Numbered from the stretch's first letter, positions 18,129 through 27,769 are shown. The stretch: DNA of 64,000 nt from M3007 sp031425035 (GCA_031425035.1 JANPIN010000132.1:5782-69781); one strand, 5' to 3'. Notes: generated by a model from the letters alone, not told the origin. Numbers and translations are program-made.

Positions 18129-19697
18129 ATGCTACCAAATCTTCGCTGGGTACTCCTGCTTTTGCTGCCCACCCCAATGATCGCACAAACCCCCAACTGG
18201 GCGACGGACATTGCGCCTATTCTCTACGACCACTGCGTAAGTTGTCACCGCGCCGGCGGGGTCGGTTCATTTCCTTTGGAAACCTGGACCGATGCCCAGA
18301 ACAACGCGGCCAGCATGCTGACCGCCATCGAATCGCGGTACATGCCGCCCTGGCGCGCCGATCCGGCCTACCGGCATTTTAAGGATGAAAATTATCTGAC
18401 GAACGAAGAAATTGCCACCATTGCCGCCTGGATTGGTGGCGATCAACTGCCCGGCGATCTGTCGCAGGCGCCTGCTTTGCCGAATTTTCAAAATGGCAGC
18501 CAGCTCAGTTCGGTGGATATGAGCCTGCTGACGCCCCAGTATACCGTGGCCCAGAACACGGACGAGTACCGCGCTTTCGCCATTCCGACCGGCGTGGCGG
18601 TGGATAAATTTTTCAACGAGATCGAAATACTGCCGGGTAATGACGCCATTATTCACCACATCGTGCTGTATACCGACCCGACCAACGCGCCGCTGCTGCT
18701 CGATCAGGCGGACCCGGCACCGGGTTTCAAAACCAACGGTATGGTCGGCAACATCACGCCGAATGCCGAGTTGATCGGCGAATGGACGCCCGGCGGCACC
18801 CCCATCCGGCTGCCGCCCAACTTCGGTTACCGCATTCCCAAAAACGGCTATTTTATTTTTGAAATTCACTTCGCCCCCGGCCACCTGGGGCAGACCGATG
18901 AAGGCTCCACCATTAACCTGCATTTTTCCACGAATTTCAACCGCGAAGTGTACTACGGCGTGCTGACCTATGCCGACAATACGGGCGGGCTGGTCAATCC
19001 GCCGTTCCTCATTCCCGCCAACACGGAGCATACCCTGATCGCCGATTTGCCGACCGGCTGGATTTCGCCCGTGCCCCTCTCCGTGCTGTCGCTGACGCCC
19101 CATGCCCACGTGGTCGCGAAATCCTTCAAAGCCTATTCCTATCGCCCCGGATTTACCGATACCATTCCACTGATCAACGTGCCGAAATGGGATTTTCACT
19201 GGCAGGGAACTTATACGCTGCGCAAACCTTTGAAACTGAATACCAACCGCACCACCCGCGCCGAAGTGGTGTATGACAACACGGAAAACAACCCCGAAAA
19301 CCCGTTCAGTCCACCGCAGGACGTCTGGTGGGGCGAAAAAACCTCCGATGAAATGCTCTACCTCTTCGCCTCGGTGGTGACGTATAAAGCCGGCGATGAA
19401 AACATTATTCTGGACAGCACCCTGCTGGTGGCTGCTCCGGAAGTGCTGGCCCAGGATGACCATTTCATCGTAGCGCCCAACCCCGTGGACGACGTGCTGG
19501 ATATCCGGGCCGCCAGTCCGGTGAGTGGCATGGTGGATCTGGTGCTGACCGACCTGCAGGGCCGCGTCTGCCGGCAGTGGCGGGAACGCGATTTGTCGCA
19601 TAGCCGCAGCTCGGTGCAGGACCTGGCGCCGGGCATGTACCTGCTGCAAATCCGGCAGGCCACACGGATCAGTACGTATAAAGTGTTGAAAATGTAA
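18129..19697 (+). CDS. Secreted c-type cytochrome fused to PHM-like copper monooxygenase domain, T9SS signal
   Basis: 522 residues from the ATG at 18129, which directly precedes the signal peptide (residues 1-20). A heme c motif C36-V-S-C39-H40 with a following MPPW (likely axial Met) forms an N-terminal cytochrome domain. The next part resembles the ascorbate-dependent type II copper monooxygenase (PHM/DBM) fold, with H176-H177 (AIIHHIVLYTD), H325-A-H327 (LTPHAHVV) and a Met in KTSDEMLYLF as copper ligands. The last 80 residues are a type A T9SS sorting domain (IVAPNPVDDVLDI, LAPGMYLLQI). This suggests a surface oxidoreductase hydroxylating an unknown substrate, with electrons delivered by its own heme domain. 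Confidence 0.8.
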   Translation: MLPNLRWVLLLLLPTPMIAQTPNWATDIAPILYDHCVSCHRAGGVGSFPLETWTDAQNNAASMLTAIESRYMPPWRADPAYRHFKDENYLTNEEIATIAAWIGGDQLPGDLSQAPALPNFQNGSQLSSVDMSLLTPQYTVAQNTDEYRAFAIPTGVAVDKFFNEIEILPGNDAIIHHIVLYTDPTNAPLLLDQADPAPGFKTNGMVGNITPNAELIGEWTPGGTPIRLPPNFGYRIPKNGYFIFEIHFAPGHLGQTDEGSTINLHFSTNFNREVYYGVLTYADNTGGLVNPPFLIPANTEHTLIADLPTGWISPVPLSVLSLTPHAHVVAKSFKAYSYRPGFTDTIPLINVPKWDFHWQGTYTLRKPLKLNTNRTTRAEVVYDNTENNPENPFSPPQDVWWGEKTSDEMLYLFASVVTYKAGDENIILDSTLLVAAPEVLAQDDHFIVAPNPVDDVLDIRAASPVSGMVDLVLTDLQGRVCRQWRERDLSHSRSSVQDLAPGMYLLQIRQATRISTYKVLKM

Positions 19698-20255
19698 ATG
19701 ATGAAAATAATAGTGGAAACGGAGCGCCTGCTGCTGCGCGAAGTGGACCTGGCCGATGCCGAAGGGTTTTACCTTATGGACAGCGACCCGGCCGTAGCGC
19801 GTTACGTGGGCGGGAAAACCGTAGAAAGCCTCGAAAAATGTCGGGAGGTCATTTTATACGTGCAGGAACAGTACCGCCTGTTCGGTATTGGCCGCTGGTC
19901 GGTGCTGCTGCGGGAAACCGGGGCGTTCATCGGCTGGTGCGGAATGAAACGCATGCTCGGCACCAACGTGAATGGGCAGTCGGACTTCATCGACGTGGGT
20001 TACCGGTTCCAGCAGCGACACTGGGGGCGGGGATATGCCACAGAAGCCGCTTTAGCCTGCCTGCACTATGGTTTTGAAAAAATGGCCCTGCCGGAAATCT
20101 GCGCTTTCACCGACGTGCATAATGACGCTTCCCGCCATGTGCTGCGCAAGATCGGGCTGTCGGAAGGGGAGCCCTTTGACTGGGAGGAAATCGAGCGCTG
20201 CGTTTGGTACTCGGCGCAGCGGGAAGAGTGGATGGAGAAGATGTTGCGGGGCTAA
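19698..20255 (+). CDS. GNAT family N-acetyltransferase
   Basis: 185 residues, starting directly after the previous stop codon (ATG at 19698, with a second ATG at 19701), so translation is probably coupled to the cytochrome/PHM gene. GNAT blocks in order: IIVETERLLLREVDLADAEG at the N-terminus, DVGYRFQQRHWGRGYATEAA (acetyl-CoA loop Q-x-x-W-G-R-G-Y-A) and HNDASRHVLRKIGLSEG. It is a RimJ/RimL-like acetyltransferase of unknown substrate. Co-transcription with a secreted oxidoreductase gives no clear functional clue. Confidence 0.85.
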   Translation: MMKIIVETERLLLREVDLADAEGFYLMDSDPAVARYVGGKTVESLEKCREVILYVQEQYRLFGIGRWSVLLRETGAFIGWCGMKRMLGTNVNGQSDFIDVGYRFQQRHWGRGYATEAALACLHYGFEKMALPEICAFTDVHNDASRHVLRKIGLSEGEPFDWEEIERCVWYSAQREEWMEKMLRG

Positions 20256-20271
20256 TGGTAGCTTTTTTTTA

Positions 20272-20308
20272 AACGGGATGTCTGTAGCCGGGCATCCCGT
20301 TTTTTTTT
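20272..20308 (+). terminator. Strong Rho-independent terminator
   Basis: Stem AACGGGATG / CATCCCGTT followed by nine T, just after the acetyltransferase gene. Confidence 0.85.
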
Positions 20309-20385
20309 ATACCGCGCTGCAACCTTCGCCCCGCCGGCGCGTCTTTGGTGAAAACATCATTTCTTCCACGATAAATACACCTGCC

Positions 20386-21024
20386 ATGCACATTTTCCGG
20401 CTTTGTTTTTCCCTGTTGGCCCTCCTCTCGGTTACTGCCCGTATGACGGCCCAAAACTCGACCACCACCCGTAGCCTGGGTTCTTTTGAAACCGTTTCCA
20501 TCTCCGGCGGTTACGATTCTGTTATTTTCAAAGAAGGCGACGCCGAAAGTGTTACGCTCGAAGTCGGCAACATCGATCCGGAGAAGATCATTACCGAAGT
20601 AAAAGGCAACACCCTGCAGATTGGGATGAAAAAGGGCAATTATAAAAGATTTAACGCCCGCATTATCGTCACCTACCGCCGTCTGAAAGAGATAAATAAC
20701 AGCGGCTCGACCGACCTGGAAGTGACTTCCATCATCAAGGGGGACGCATTTACCCTCAACACCAGCGGTTCCGGCGATTTCAAGGCGGCTTTCGATGTAC
20801 AGAAACTGGACATTAATATTTCCGGCAGCAGCGAGATGGAGGTCAGTGGCCGCGCCGATCAGCAGCACTATGCCATCAGTGGCTCGGGCGATATTGATGC
20901 CGATGATCTGACGGGCAAAGAAGCCGATGTGGCCGTATCCGGCTCCGGCGATGTGCGCCTGCGGGTAGAAGGGCCCGTACGGACCGCAGTTTCCGGTTCC
21001 GGCAATGTTACGAATACGCACTAA
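20386..21024 (+). CDS. DUF2807 (head GIN domain) secreted auto-adhesin-like protein
   Basis: 212 residues from the ATG at 20386; a longer frame back to 20068 runs through the terminator and is not used. Residues 1-23 are a signal peptide ending MTAQ. The rest is a right-handed beta-helix-like DUF2807 domain, with the repeating motif S-G-S-G-D (NTSGSGDF, ISGSSEM, ISGSGDI, VSGSGDV, VSGSGNV) about every 20 residues. The family is common in Bacteroidota and of unknown function, periplasmic or outer-membrane associated. Confidence 0.85.
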   Translation: MHIFRLCFSLLALLSVTARMTAQNSTTTRSLGSFETVSISGGYDSVIFKEGDAESVTLEVGNIDPEKIITEVKGNTLQIGMKKGNYKRFNARIIVTYRRLKEINNSGSTDLEVTSIIKGDAFTLNTSGSGDFKAAFDVQKLDINISGSSEMEVSGRADQQHYAISGSGDIDADDLTGKEADVAVSGSGDVRLRVEGPVRTAVSGSGNVTNTH

Positions 21025-21135
21025 TAAGCTGGTCCGTCAGTTTTCCGGATCCAAAGAAGCGTTTGTAGTCCTTTCTGGGGCGGTGCCGGCGGGCATTGCC
21101 CCATTTTTTGGCTTACATTTCCAGCCTGCCGGTGC

Positions 21136-21143
21136 TACCTTTG
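21136..21143 (+). promoter_or_regulatory. Predicted -7 box TACCTTTG, eight bases before a start codon
   Basis: Exact TAnnTTTG match ending 7 bases before the mnmH ATG. Transcription would begin within a few bases of the start codon, giving a nearly leaderless mRNA. Confidence 0.5.
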
Positions 21144-21150
21144 CCGCCCG

Positions 21151-22179
21151 ATGGAACACCAGGTAACCGCTGCCGATTTAGCCACTATTTGTGCCACCCG
21201 CCCGCTGCTGGACGTGCGTGCGCCCGGCGAATTTATACAGGGACATATACCCGGCGCCCTGTCTTTTCCCCTTTTCAACGATGAAGAACGGGCCGCTGTG
21301 GGTACTGCCTATAAACAGCAAAGTCCGCAGCGCGCCTTCGAACTGGGCCTGGATCTGGTAGGCCCAAAAATGGCCGGTTTCGTCCGCGAAGCCCGGATCC
21401 TGGCGCCCCGCGGCGAACTGGCGGTCCACTGCTGGCGGGGCGGACAGCGCAGCGGCAGCATGGCCTGGCTCCTGCGGCAGTCCGGTCTGCGCGTCGCCAC
21501 ACTGGAAGGCGGTTACAAGGCCTACCGGACTGCGGTGCTCGACTCTTTCACTACATCAGCCTTGTCTCTACGCATTGTCGGTGGCCGAACTGGTTCCGGC
21601 AAAACCAAGATCCTGCATGCCCTGCGGCAGTTGGGGGAGCAAATCATCGATCTGGAGGGACTGGCGCACCACAAAGGTTCCGCATTCGGCTTTATTGGAG
21701 AAAGCGCGCAGCCGACGGTAGAGCAGTTTGAAAACGACCTGCATGCCGCCATGCAAACGCTCGATCCGAGCCGGCGTATTTGGGTGGAAAATGAAAGCCG
21801 GAGCATTGGCCGGGTGTTCATTCCCTCGGGTTTCTGGCAGCAAATGACCACGGCCCCATTACTCAGTGTGTCCATTCCGCAAGCCGATCGTTTGCGTAAC
21901 CTCCTGGCCGACTACGTGGGAACCGACAAAGCGGACCTGGAAAGAGCATTTATGAAAATCCGCAGCAAACTCGGGGGCCAGCACCTCAAGGCTGCGCTGG
22001 AAGCCCTGCGCGGGGATGATTTTGCCGCCGCCGCTGAAATTGCGCTCCGGTACTACGATAAAACCTACCAGCACGGACTGGATACCAATGCTGCCAGCCA
22101 CTTTCAACAACTGGAATTTTCCCACGGCGACCCGCTGGAAATTGCCCGGCAACTGATTCAAGCGGAGCAGCAGCCATAA
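21151..22179 (+). CDS. mnmH: tRNA 2-selenouridine synthase
   Basis: 342 residues. The N-terminal rhodanese domain has the active cysteine C94 in HCWRGGQRSGS. A P-loop G-R-T-G-S-G-K151-T lies near residues 145-152, followed by the family block WVENESRSIGRV. The enzyme replaces sulfur by selenium at the wobble 2-thiouridine of tRNA Lys, Glu and Gln through a geranylated intermediate, using selenophosphate. Length and domain order match SelU/YbbB. No selenophosphate synthase gene lies in the window, so the selenium donor must come from elsewhere. The promoter box sits almost on the start codon. Confidence 0.92.
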   Translation: MEHQVTAADLATICATRPLLDVRAPGEFIQGHIPGALSFPLFNDEERAAVGTAYKQQSPQRAFELGLDLVGPKMAGFVREARILAPRGELAVHCWRGGQRSGSMAWLLRQSGLRVATLEGGYKAYRTAVLDSFTTSALSLRIVGGRTGSGKTKILHALRQLGEQIIDLEGLAHHKGSAFGFIGESAQPTVEQFENDLHAAMQTLDPSRRIWVENESRSIGRVFIPSGFWQQMTTAPLLSVSIPQADRLRNLLADYVGTDKADLERAFMKIRSKLGGQHLKAALEALRGDDFAAAAEIALRYYDKTYQHGLDTNAASHFQQLEFSHGDPLEIARQLIQAEQQP

Positions 22180-22181
22180 AA

Positions 22182-22213
22182 AAACGCTGACCGAACATGC
22201 TCGGACAGCGTTT
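22182..22213 (+). terminator. Hairpin after mnmH
   Basis: Stem AAACGCTGaCCGA / TCGGaCAGCGTTT directly after the stop codon; the T run is short. Confidence 0.6.
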
Positions 22214-22564
22214 CCCCAGGAGGTGAAGTCGTTTTGTCTCAGAATTATTTAGTGACAAAACGTACAGCGTAGATGCAACCCATAATAAGTGCCGTCAATA
22301 AAGCTGCCGGTATACTTACGATTAACACCAAAGCACAAATAGGTAGTTTGGTCATTAGAGAGGGAGTCGCATCCCGCCATTGGAAGCGGGCGGGGGGATT
22401 GAAAATCTCTCGCATAAATTGGAAGATTTAGAAGAGGAGTATTAAAAAAACAATTGGCAAAGATCGTTTTCTTTTTTAAATGCAGGATTTTTGTTTCGTC
22501 TGTGCGTGACAATTTATACCAAATGGGATTTGGCAACACCCAACGTCGCAAAAAGCCCAGGCGC
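22214..22564. other. 351-base interval without a supported gene
   Basis: Contains a small CCAAAT/ATTTGG hairpin (22519-22533). A 100-codon minus-strand frame (22249-22551) has no start context and unnatural composition; I do not call it. Confidence 0.5.
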
Positions 22565-25030
22565 TTATCTGCGCATCAACGTCTGCATTTTTTCGTAGTC
22601 CAGGTAGTACAATACTTTGATAGAAAGGCTGTTGGAGCCCGCGTACTGGGGTAAATGGCTCAGGTTATAGGTGTAGTCACGCCGGCATTCCAGGCCGGTA
22701 GCTTCCTGCCCGATGAAATTTTTATACACCAGCACCACGTCGCTCCCGGGCGCGAAACGCCAGCTGTACACGAGATCGATGTTGAAATAATTAGCCGATA
22801 CGTCGTTCAGCGGGTTTCCGCCGGCATCCATGCCGGTGTACGTGGAGGGGCGGAGGCTCCCGTCATTTTGCAGGTTGAAGAAGGTCGCATACCGCACCTG
22901 GCTCCAGTAATGCCGCGAAAACAGCGCTATACTCATCCGGTTGTTAAAGGCATACGTAGCGCCCAGATCGTTGTTGAACTCATTGATATTTCGCCGCCCC
23001 AGCACAATGCTTTGCTCGGGCAAGTCCTCGTAACCCAGGGCGCTGGAAAACAAATTATCCCCCAGGCCGCCGATCGAATGGCGCTGCCTTTCGTTGCCGA
23101 GGCCCAGGCTCAGGGTCAGTCTGTCCGAAGCCCGGTAGCGTAAACCGGTGTAAATAAAGTTATTATACCGTCCTTTTTCTGCCGACATACGGCCGCCCGC
23201 ATTCACGTTGTAAATCAGTTTCCTGCGATTGTCACTGTTATACCAGCCGCTGATTCTGCCGGAGGCCGGCTGATGATAGTAGTGCGTGAAATTCTCCGTG
23301 CGGGGTTCGTAATAGTCGTTTTCCCCCCAGGGAGAAAAATTGGCATTGATCCCGAAATTGTGAAAAGTGCGGGTGTTGCCGCCAAAATTAAAACCGAAGC
23401 TCGTCTCCGTCCAGGCGCCGGCGGGCCGGTACAACATCGAGTTATAAACCCAGGCGCTGGACCAGAAGTTATTGAGTTTCCACCAGGGTTTATAGCGGTT
23501 AAAATTGATCCAGCCGGTACCGCTGTTTTCGTTTGGACTGAATATAAAGCCGAGATCGTTGGGGTTGTAACGGTCGGATTCAAGCACATAGGTCGCGCCC
23601 CACTGGAGTTTTCCGCTGGTTTTGGTCAGGTCCAGACTAGTGCTGAAGCCATTTTCCGACGCGTCGGGCTGCCGGCGTGTACTTTGTACAAAACGGCCCG
23701 ACAGCGCATAGGACTGGGCCTTGTTTTTCAGATTGAACAGGGCGCCCGTCACGTTGGCATCGGTGGCCGAGCCGGAGCGTAACACGTTGGTATTGATGAA
23801 AGTAACCGAGGAGTTATGTTTCAGATTCTGGTCCAGAACAATGATATTGCTGTTGGTGAGCGGAGAGGCCAGTTCCCGGTGGGTCTGGCCTTCGCTGTCC
23901 TGATAAACGTCGTATTCGGCCCGTTCCACGGCGTTGAATACGCCCACACCAAGCCCCGAACTGGTCCGTCCCGATATTTTTGTAGCGTTCAGCAGGCGGG
24001 CATTCGCGCCAATGCGCCGCGAGTAAAACAGGCCGCCTTTATTGAACAGTTCTGTGCCTTCGGTGAAAAACGGCCGGTTTTCATTGAAACGCACCTCGAA
24101 AGGCGATACGTTCAGCACAAAGTTGTCGGTACGGACCTGGCCGAAATCGGGGATCACGGTGGCATCCAGCGTAAAAGCCTCGTTGATACCGTATTTCACG
24201 TCCATACCGACCGAATACGGGTAGGCCCAGCCGCTGCTTGGGGTAGTGGGCTGGTGGTACACATTATTGGCATAGGTGGCGACGAAGGGCGTAGCGCTCA
24301 GGCGTAAGGGCGCTTTGATGTCGCGAATGCCGGTCAGATCGCCCGCCTGGTTAATGGAGCCGCTGATTTCAGGTTTGATCTCGTTCCAGCTGTCATTTTC
24401 GCCGCGGCGTTTGATTACGCGGGAAAAATTCAGTCCCCATTCCTGCACGTCTTTTTTCGGAAAACGCAGCGCCGAGTAGGGTATAGCTATTTCCGCTACC
24501 CACCCGTCGGCCGTGATCTTAGCCTCCGACCGCCAGACGGCATCCCAGGCGGGATCCTCTCCGTCGGGATTGTCGTTATCGGGGTTGGCATTGGCTTTGG
24601 AAAATTTCGAGTCGAACTGCACATTATCCGGGGATACCCCAAAAAGAACGGCATTCTGACCATCGTGGTAGGTATCGAGGATGATGGCGAACTGGTCGGA
24701 ATTTTCCAGTTCGTCGCGTTTGCTGAGGCGGTGGAAAATAGAATCCGGGTGACCATCGAAACAATGGACACCGATGTACAGCGCCGCGTCGTCGTAGAGA
24801 ATTTTCACCTCCGTCCGCTGGGTAGACGGCCGGCCGGGCGTCGGCCAGGCAAAGAGGAAATTGCTAGCTACCGGCGCAGTTTGCCAGGCGGGTTCGTCCA
24901 GTTGAGCATTCAGCTCGATCTTTTCCTGGATGCGCCGGGCTTCCAGGGTTCTTTTGGGCGCCAGCTGGGCAATTGCGCTTTGCCAGCCCAGTAATACGAG
25001 CAGGCAAAAGAGGGTATTTTTTAAATTCAT
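22565..25030 (-). CDS. DUF5916 outer-membrane barrel protein with N-terminal CBM9-like domain
   Basis: 821 residues from the ATG at 25030; the frame extends to 25120 through repeat sequence. Residues 1-22 form a signal peptide ending SAIAQ. Residues about 35-235 are a carbohydrate-binding family 9-like domain (ELNAQLDEPAWQTAPVASNF, LYIGVHCFD, DQFAIILDTYHDG). Residues about 260-821 are rich in alternating beta strands typical of the DUF5916 barrel (ATVIPDFGQVRTDNFVLN, RPFFTEGTELF). It is predicted to sit in the outer membrane; the ligand is unknown. No SusC/SusD partner is adjacent. Confidence 0.85.
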   Translation of the reverse strand: MNLKNTLFCLLVLLGWQSAIAQLAPKRTLEARRIQEKIELNAQLDEPAWQTAPVASNFLFAWPTPGRPSTQRTEVKILYDDAALYIGVHCFDGHPDSIFHRLSKRDELENSDQFAIILDTYHDGQNAVLFGVSPDNVQFDSKFSKANANPDNDNPDGEDPAWDAVWRSEAKITADGWVAEIAIPYSALRFPKKDVQEWGLNFSRVIKRRGENDSWNEIKPEISGSINQAGDLTGIRDIKAPLRLSATPFVATYANNVYHQPTTPSSGWAYPYSVGMDVKYGINEAFTLDATVIPDFGQVRTDNFVLNVSPFEVRFNENRPFFTEGTELFNKGGLFYSRRIGANARLLNATKISGRTSSGLGVGVFNAVERAEYDVYQDSEGQTHRELASPLTNSNIIVLDQNLKHNSSVTFINTNVLRSGSATDANVTGALFNLKNKAQSYALSGRFVQSTRRQPDASENGFSTSLDLTKTSGKLQWGATYVLESDRYNPNDLGFIFSPNENSGTGWINFNRYKPWWKLNNFWSSAWVYNSMLYRPAGAWTETSFGFNFGGNTRTFHNFGINANFSPWGENDYYEPRTENFTHYYHQPASGRISGWYNSDNRRKLIYNVNAGGRMSAEKGRYNNFIYTGLRYRASDRLTLSLGLGNERQRHSIGGLGDNLFSSALGYEDLPEQSIVLGRRNINEFNNDLGATYAFNNRMSIALFSRHYWSQVRYATFFNLQNDGSLRPSTYTGMDAGGNPLNDVSANYFNIDLVYSWRFAPGSDVVLVYKNFIGQEATGLECRRDYTYNLSHLPQYAGSNSLSIKVLYYLDYEKMQTLMRR

Positions 25031-25469
25031 GCGCGTCTGAGTAGGGGAGGGGGGAGTGCTTGATAAAGGTTGATGAAGGGGCATAAACCCAAAGACGCCG
25101 CAAAAGTAAAAGTGTTGCATGGGAAACCCCGGTTTGCCGTTCCATACCTGTCGATACCGGTAATTTAACGACGAAAGGATAATAAAAAAGCCGCCCCGGG
25201 GTGGGAGCGGCTCTGTAGGAATACAACAATTGGTAATCGGATTAAACTTAATCGGTTAATAGGATGGCTTGGGAGCCGCAATCGGTTGGGAGCTTTTGAA
25301 AAGCAGGATTAAACGGGATTAAAATTTGGGCGGTCATGCCGCCGGATTTGATGGGCTCGCGGTAGCGAAGTGTCTTGTAAACGGCAGATTAAGAATAAGT
25401 CACCTTTTTTTGGTAGACAGGGCCTTACTTTGAAGGAAAAATTCTTCCATCCACCAAATCAACCTATTT
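25031..25469. other. 439-base regulatory interval
   Basis: Holds a repeat of the GGTTGATGA...ATAAACC family (25066-25088), a minus-strand hairpin with T run (25183-25212) and two GGATTAAA units (25305-25325). No gene recognised. Confidence 0.5.
25183..25212 (-). terminator. Terminator-like hairpin upstream of the DUF5916 gene
   Basis: Stem AGCCGCTCCC / GGGGCGGCT followed by TTTTTTATT on the minus strand. It lies about 150 bases upstream of a minus-strand start codon, so it either ends an unseen transcript or acts as an attenuator. Confidence 0.5.
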
Positions 25470-27512
25470 ATGCTGCTACGCGTGTTAATATTTTGTTGCT
25501 TTCACTGGCTTGCCTTTGTTGTACCCGCCCTGGCCCAGACGGGCACTCCGTCCACCGATAATTGTGAACAGGCGACCAACTTTCTCAAACATTACGACCA
25601 GGCCATTCTTTCGATCGTCTCCGGCGTGGACACTTTTGGCGTTACTGCGGTTACCAATTTTTTTTTACAAAAAAATTCGCTGGACGGTGACCTGCTGTGG
25701 GTCAAAAAATTCGGTTCGCCGGACAATAGCGTCTTTCTGAAGGCACAGGCTATCGTGTCGGTGGCCGACGGGTATATGATCTATGGTTTGGAGATACCGG
25801 TAGTAGTAAGTATGATAGAGGCGAAACGTTTTATTCTGAAAACCGATAAAAATGGGAACCTGCTCTGGTCGAAACTGCTCTCCGGCAGCGTGGGCAACCT
25901 CAGCCAGCAAGTAGCGACCAATCCGAATGGTGCGGTCATTGCCGGTGGACAACCCTGGTTCATTGCTTCCACAGATTTTACGAACGGCGATGTGCTCATC
26001 GTAAAAATGGATGCGAATGGCGGGGTGAGCGATAGCTGCGCCGTTTTGCCCGCTTTTGACATTAGCAGCACGCAGGTGCCCAACCCGGTGAATACGCCGA
26101 TCCAGCTCACGAGCGTACAATTTTCGGCGTTACAAACGAATGCACCGCTATTAACCACGTCGCTGGAACTGGTATCGACGACCTATTGTCAGCTTTGCGC
26201 GGCACTATGTACCGACACCCTCGACCTGGGTCCGGACGTCATTCTCTGCCAGGACAGCACGGTTACCTTCCATGCTGGCAGCGGTTTTGCCTCTTACCTC
26301 TGGCAGGATGGCTCCACCGATTCGACGTACACCACCAATCTGATCGGACTTTACTCCGTAGCAGTTACCGATAGCTGTGGCAACCAGCAGCGAGATTCGG
26401 TTTTGCTGACGGTGAGCCTGCTCGGCGATACGCCTTTTCCGGATTCCACCATCTGTGCCGGGGAAAGTCTGACCGTTTCTATGCCGGGTTTCACTACCTA
26501 TTTATGGGGGCCGTCAGGTGCGTTGAACTGCACTACCTGCCCGACGGTCGTGCTGCAGCCGACGGAAAATACGACGTACACGCTGTTCGCCAGTACCCCG
26601 GAAGGCTGTATCACTTATGACACTTTTTTGGTGACGGTACTGCCGCTGCCGGTCCGCACGGAAATCATCGAGTTTTTCCCGGGTGATACGGTGATGCTCG
26701 GTGGCTTAACTTATACCCAGCCGGACACGGTGCAACTGGTACTGCCCGCTTCGACCGGCTGCGATACGATAGTGACGTATATTTTACAAACTGAAGAGCA
26801 GATGGCGCCTTGCGACGTTAAGGTAATCGGTTGCCTGCGGTATGAATTACTCCGTATCAAACTGGACGCCCAGAACAACCGCCATTATAGGATTCGGGTC
26901 ACGAATACCTGCGCGAATGCCCTGATTTATACCGCATTTGAACTGCCGGCGGGCCAAACGGCCGTCGTTCCGGCAGAAGGCTCGGTCTTTACGACCAATA
27001 ACCGCAGTTACGATGTGCGGAACCCCAACGCTTCGCCCTTTCATTCTATTCGGTTCAAGGCCCAGGCCGGCACCCTGCTGAATCTCGGCGCGTCGGATGT
27101 TTTTGAATACAGCATCCCGGCACAGTCCGCACCCAATTACATCCACGTGACCGCCAAGCTGGAGCCCGACCAGTACTACGCGACTATTTTGAATACATTT
27201 TACTGCCCGGTCCAGCCTTATACCAATTTTGGCCCCGGTGCGGGCAGCGAACGGGCGGGCAGGACGCTGGGTGTTTACCCCAATCCAACGCAAGGTGTAC
27301 TCCATGTCGACTGCTCCGATTGGGCTGGACAAAATGTGAATCTCCGGATCGTAAATATGCAGGGCCAGGTGCTGCAGATCCAAAACCAGCCGGCAGATTA
27401 CGCGCCACTGCGTATACATTTATCCTCCGCCTTACCGGAGGGTCTGTATTTAATAGAGTTACAGGCGGCAGATGGTACGCGGCTGGTACAACGTTTTGTC
27501 GTACAACGTTGA
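25470..27512 (+). CDS. Large T9SS-secreted protein with Ig/PKD-like repeats
   Basis: 680 residues. Signal peptide residues 1-23 (ALAQ). The N-terminal third has repeats of the form NLLWSKLLSG and DLLWVKKFGS, as in beta-propeller or delta-60-like proteins. Cys-rich segments (CQLCAALCTD) and Ig-like domains (SGFASYLWQDGSTDSTY, GFTTYLWGPSGALNC) follow. The C-terminus is a type A sorting domain (LGVYPNPTQGVLHVDC, LPEGLYLIEL). It is predicted to be exported and surface anchored, possibly structural or adhesive. It has its own terminator (27541-27577). Confidence 0.8.
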   Translation: MLLRVLIFCCFHWLAFVVPALAQTGTPSTDNCEQATNFLKHYDQAILSIVSGVDTFGVTAVTNFFLQKNSLDGDLLWVKKFGSPDNSVFLKAQAIVSVADGYMIYGLEIPVVVSMIEAKRFILKTDKNGNLLWSKLLSGSVGNLSQQVATNPNGAVIAGGQPWFIASTDFTNGDVLIVKMDANGGVSDSCAVLPAFDISSTQVPNPVNTPIQLTSVQFSALQTNAPLLTTSLELVSTTYCQLCAALCTDTLDLGPDVILCQDSTVTFHAGSGFASYLWQDGSTDSTYTTNLIGLYSVAVTDSCGNQQRDSVLLTVSLLGDTPFPDSTICAGESLTVSMPGFTTYLWGPSGALNCTTCPTVVLQPTENTTYTLFASTPEGCITYDTFLVTVLPLPVRTEIIEFFPGDTVMLGGLTYTQPDTVQLVLPASTGCDTIVTYILQTEEQMAPCDVKVIGCLRYELLRIKLDAQNNRHYRIRVTNTCANALIYTAFELPAGQTAVVPAEGSVFTTNNRSYDVRNPNASPFHSIRFKAQAGTLLNLGASDVFEYSIPAQSAPNYIHVTAKLEPDQYYATILNTFYCPVQPYTNFGPGAGSERAGRTLGVYPNPTQGVLHVDCSDWAGQNVNLRIVNMQGQVLQIQNQPADYAPLRIHLSSALPEGLYLIELQAADGTRLVQRFVVQR

Positions 27513-27540
27513 AATAAATTTTCAGAAATGTCCATGATTC

Positions 27541-27577
27541 ATGGCCGCTCGCAACATGTCGGGCGGCCATTTTTTTT
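27541..27577 (+). terminator. Rho-independent terminator
   Basis: Stem ATGGCCGC / GCGGCCAT (27541-27570) followed by about eight T. Confidence 0.9.
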
Positions 27578-27769
27578 GGGGAAAAATGAGGTGCTTCCTG
27601 GTCATCCTGGGGTGTGATGTCCGCAATTTTAATATTTATTAAGGAAAGATCGATCTGGGAAAAACCGCTCGGCAGTTTCGCCCGTAAATCGGCGGAGGAA
27701 TGTTACTCCGGCCCATTTTCGGACCTGCAGTAGTCTCCTGCTTTCATCATTTTATTAAAAAAGCATTTT

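Noticed and set aside
20068..20385. Long N-terminal extension of the DUF2807 protein
   Set aside because: It overlaps the acetyltransferase gene and the strong terminator at 20272-20308; the signal peptide begins at 20386.
22249..22551. 100-codon minus-strand frame in the mnmH/DUF5916 spacer
   Set aside because: No start context, mixed composition and no domain; the C-terminal half (CFGVNRKYTGSFIDGTYYG) looks slightly protein-like, so a decayed remnant remains possible.
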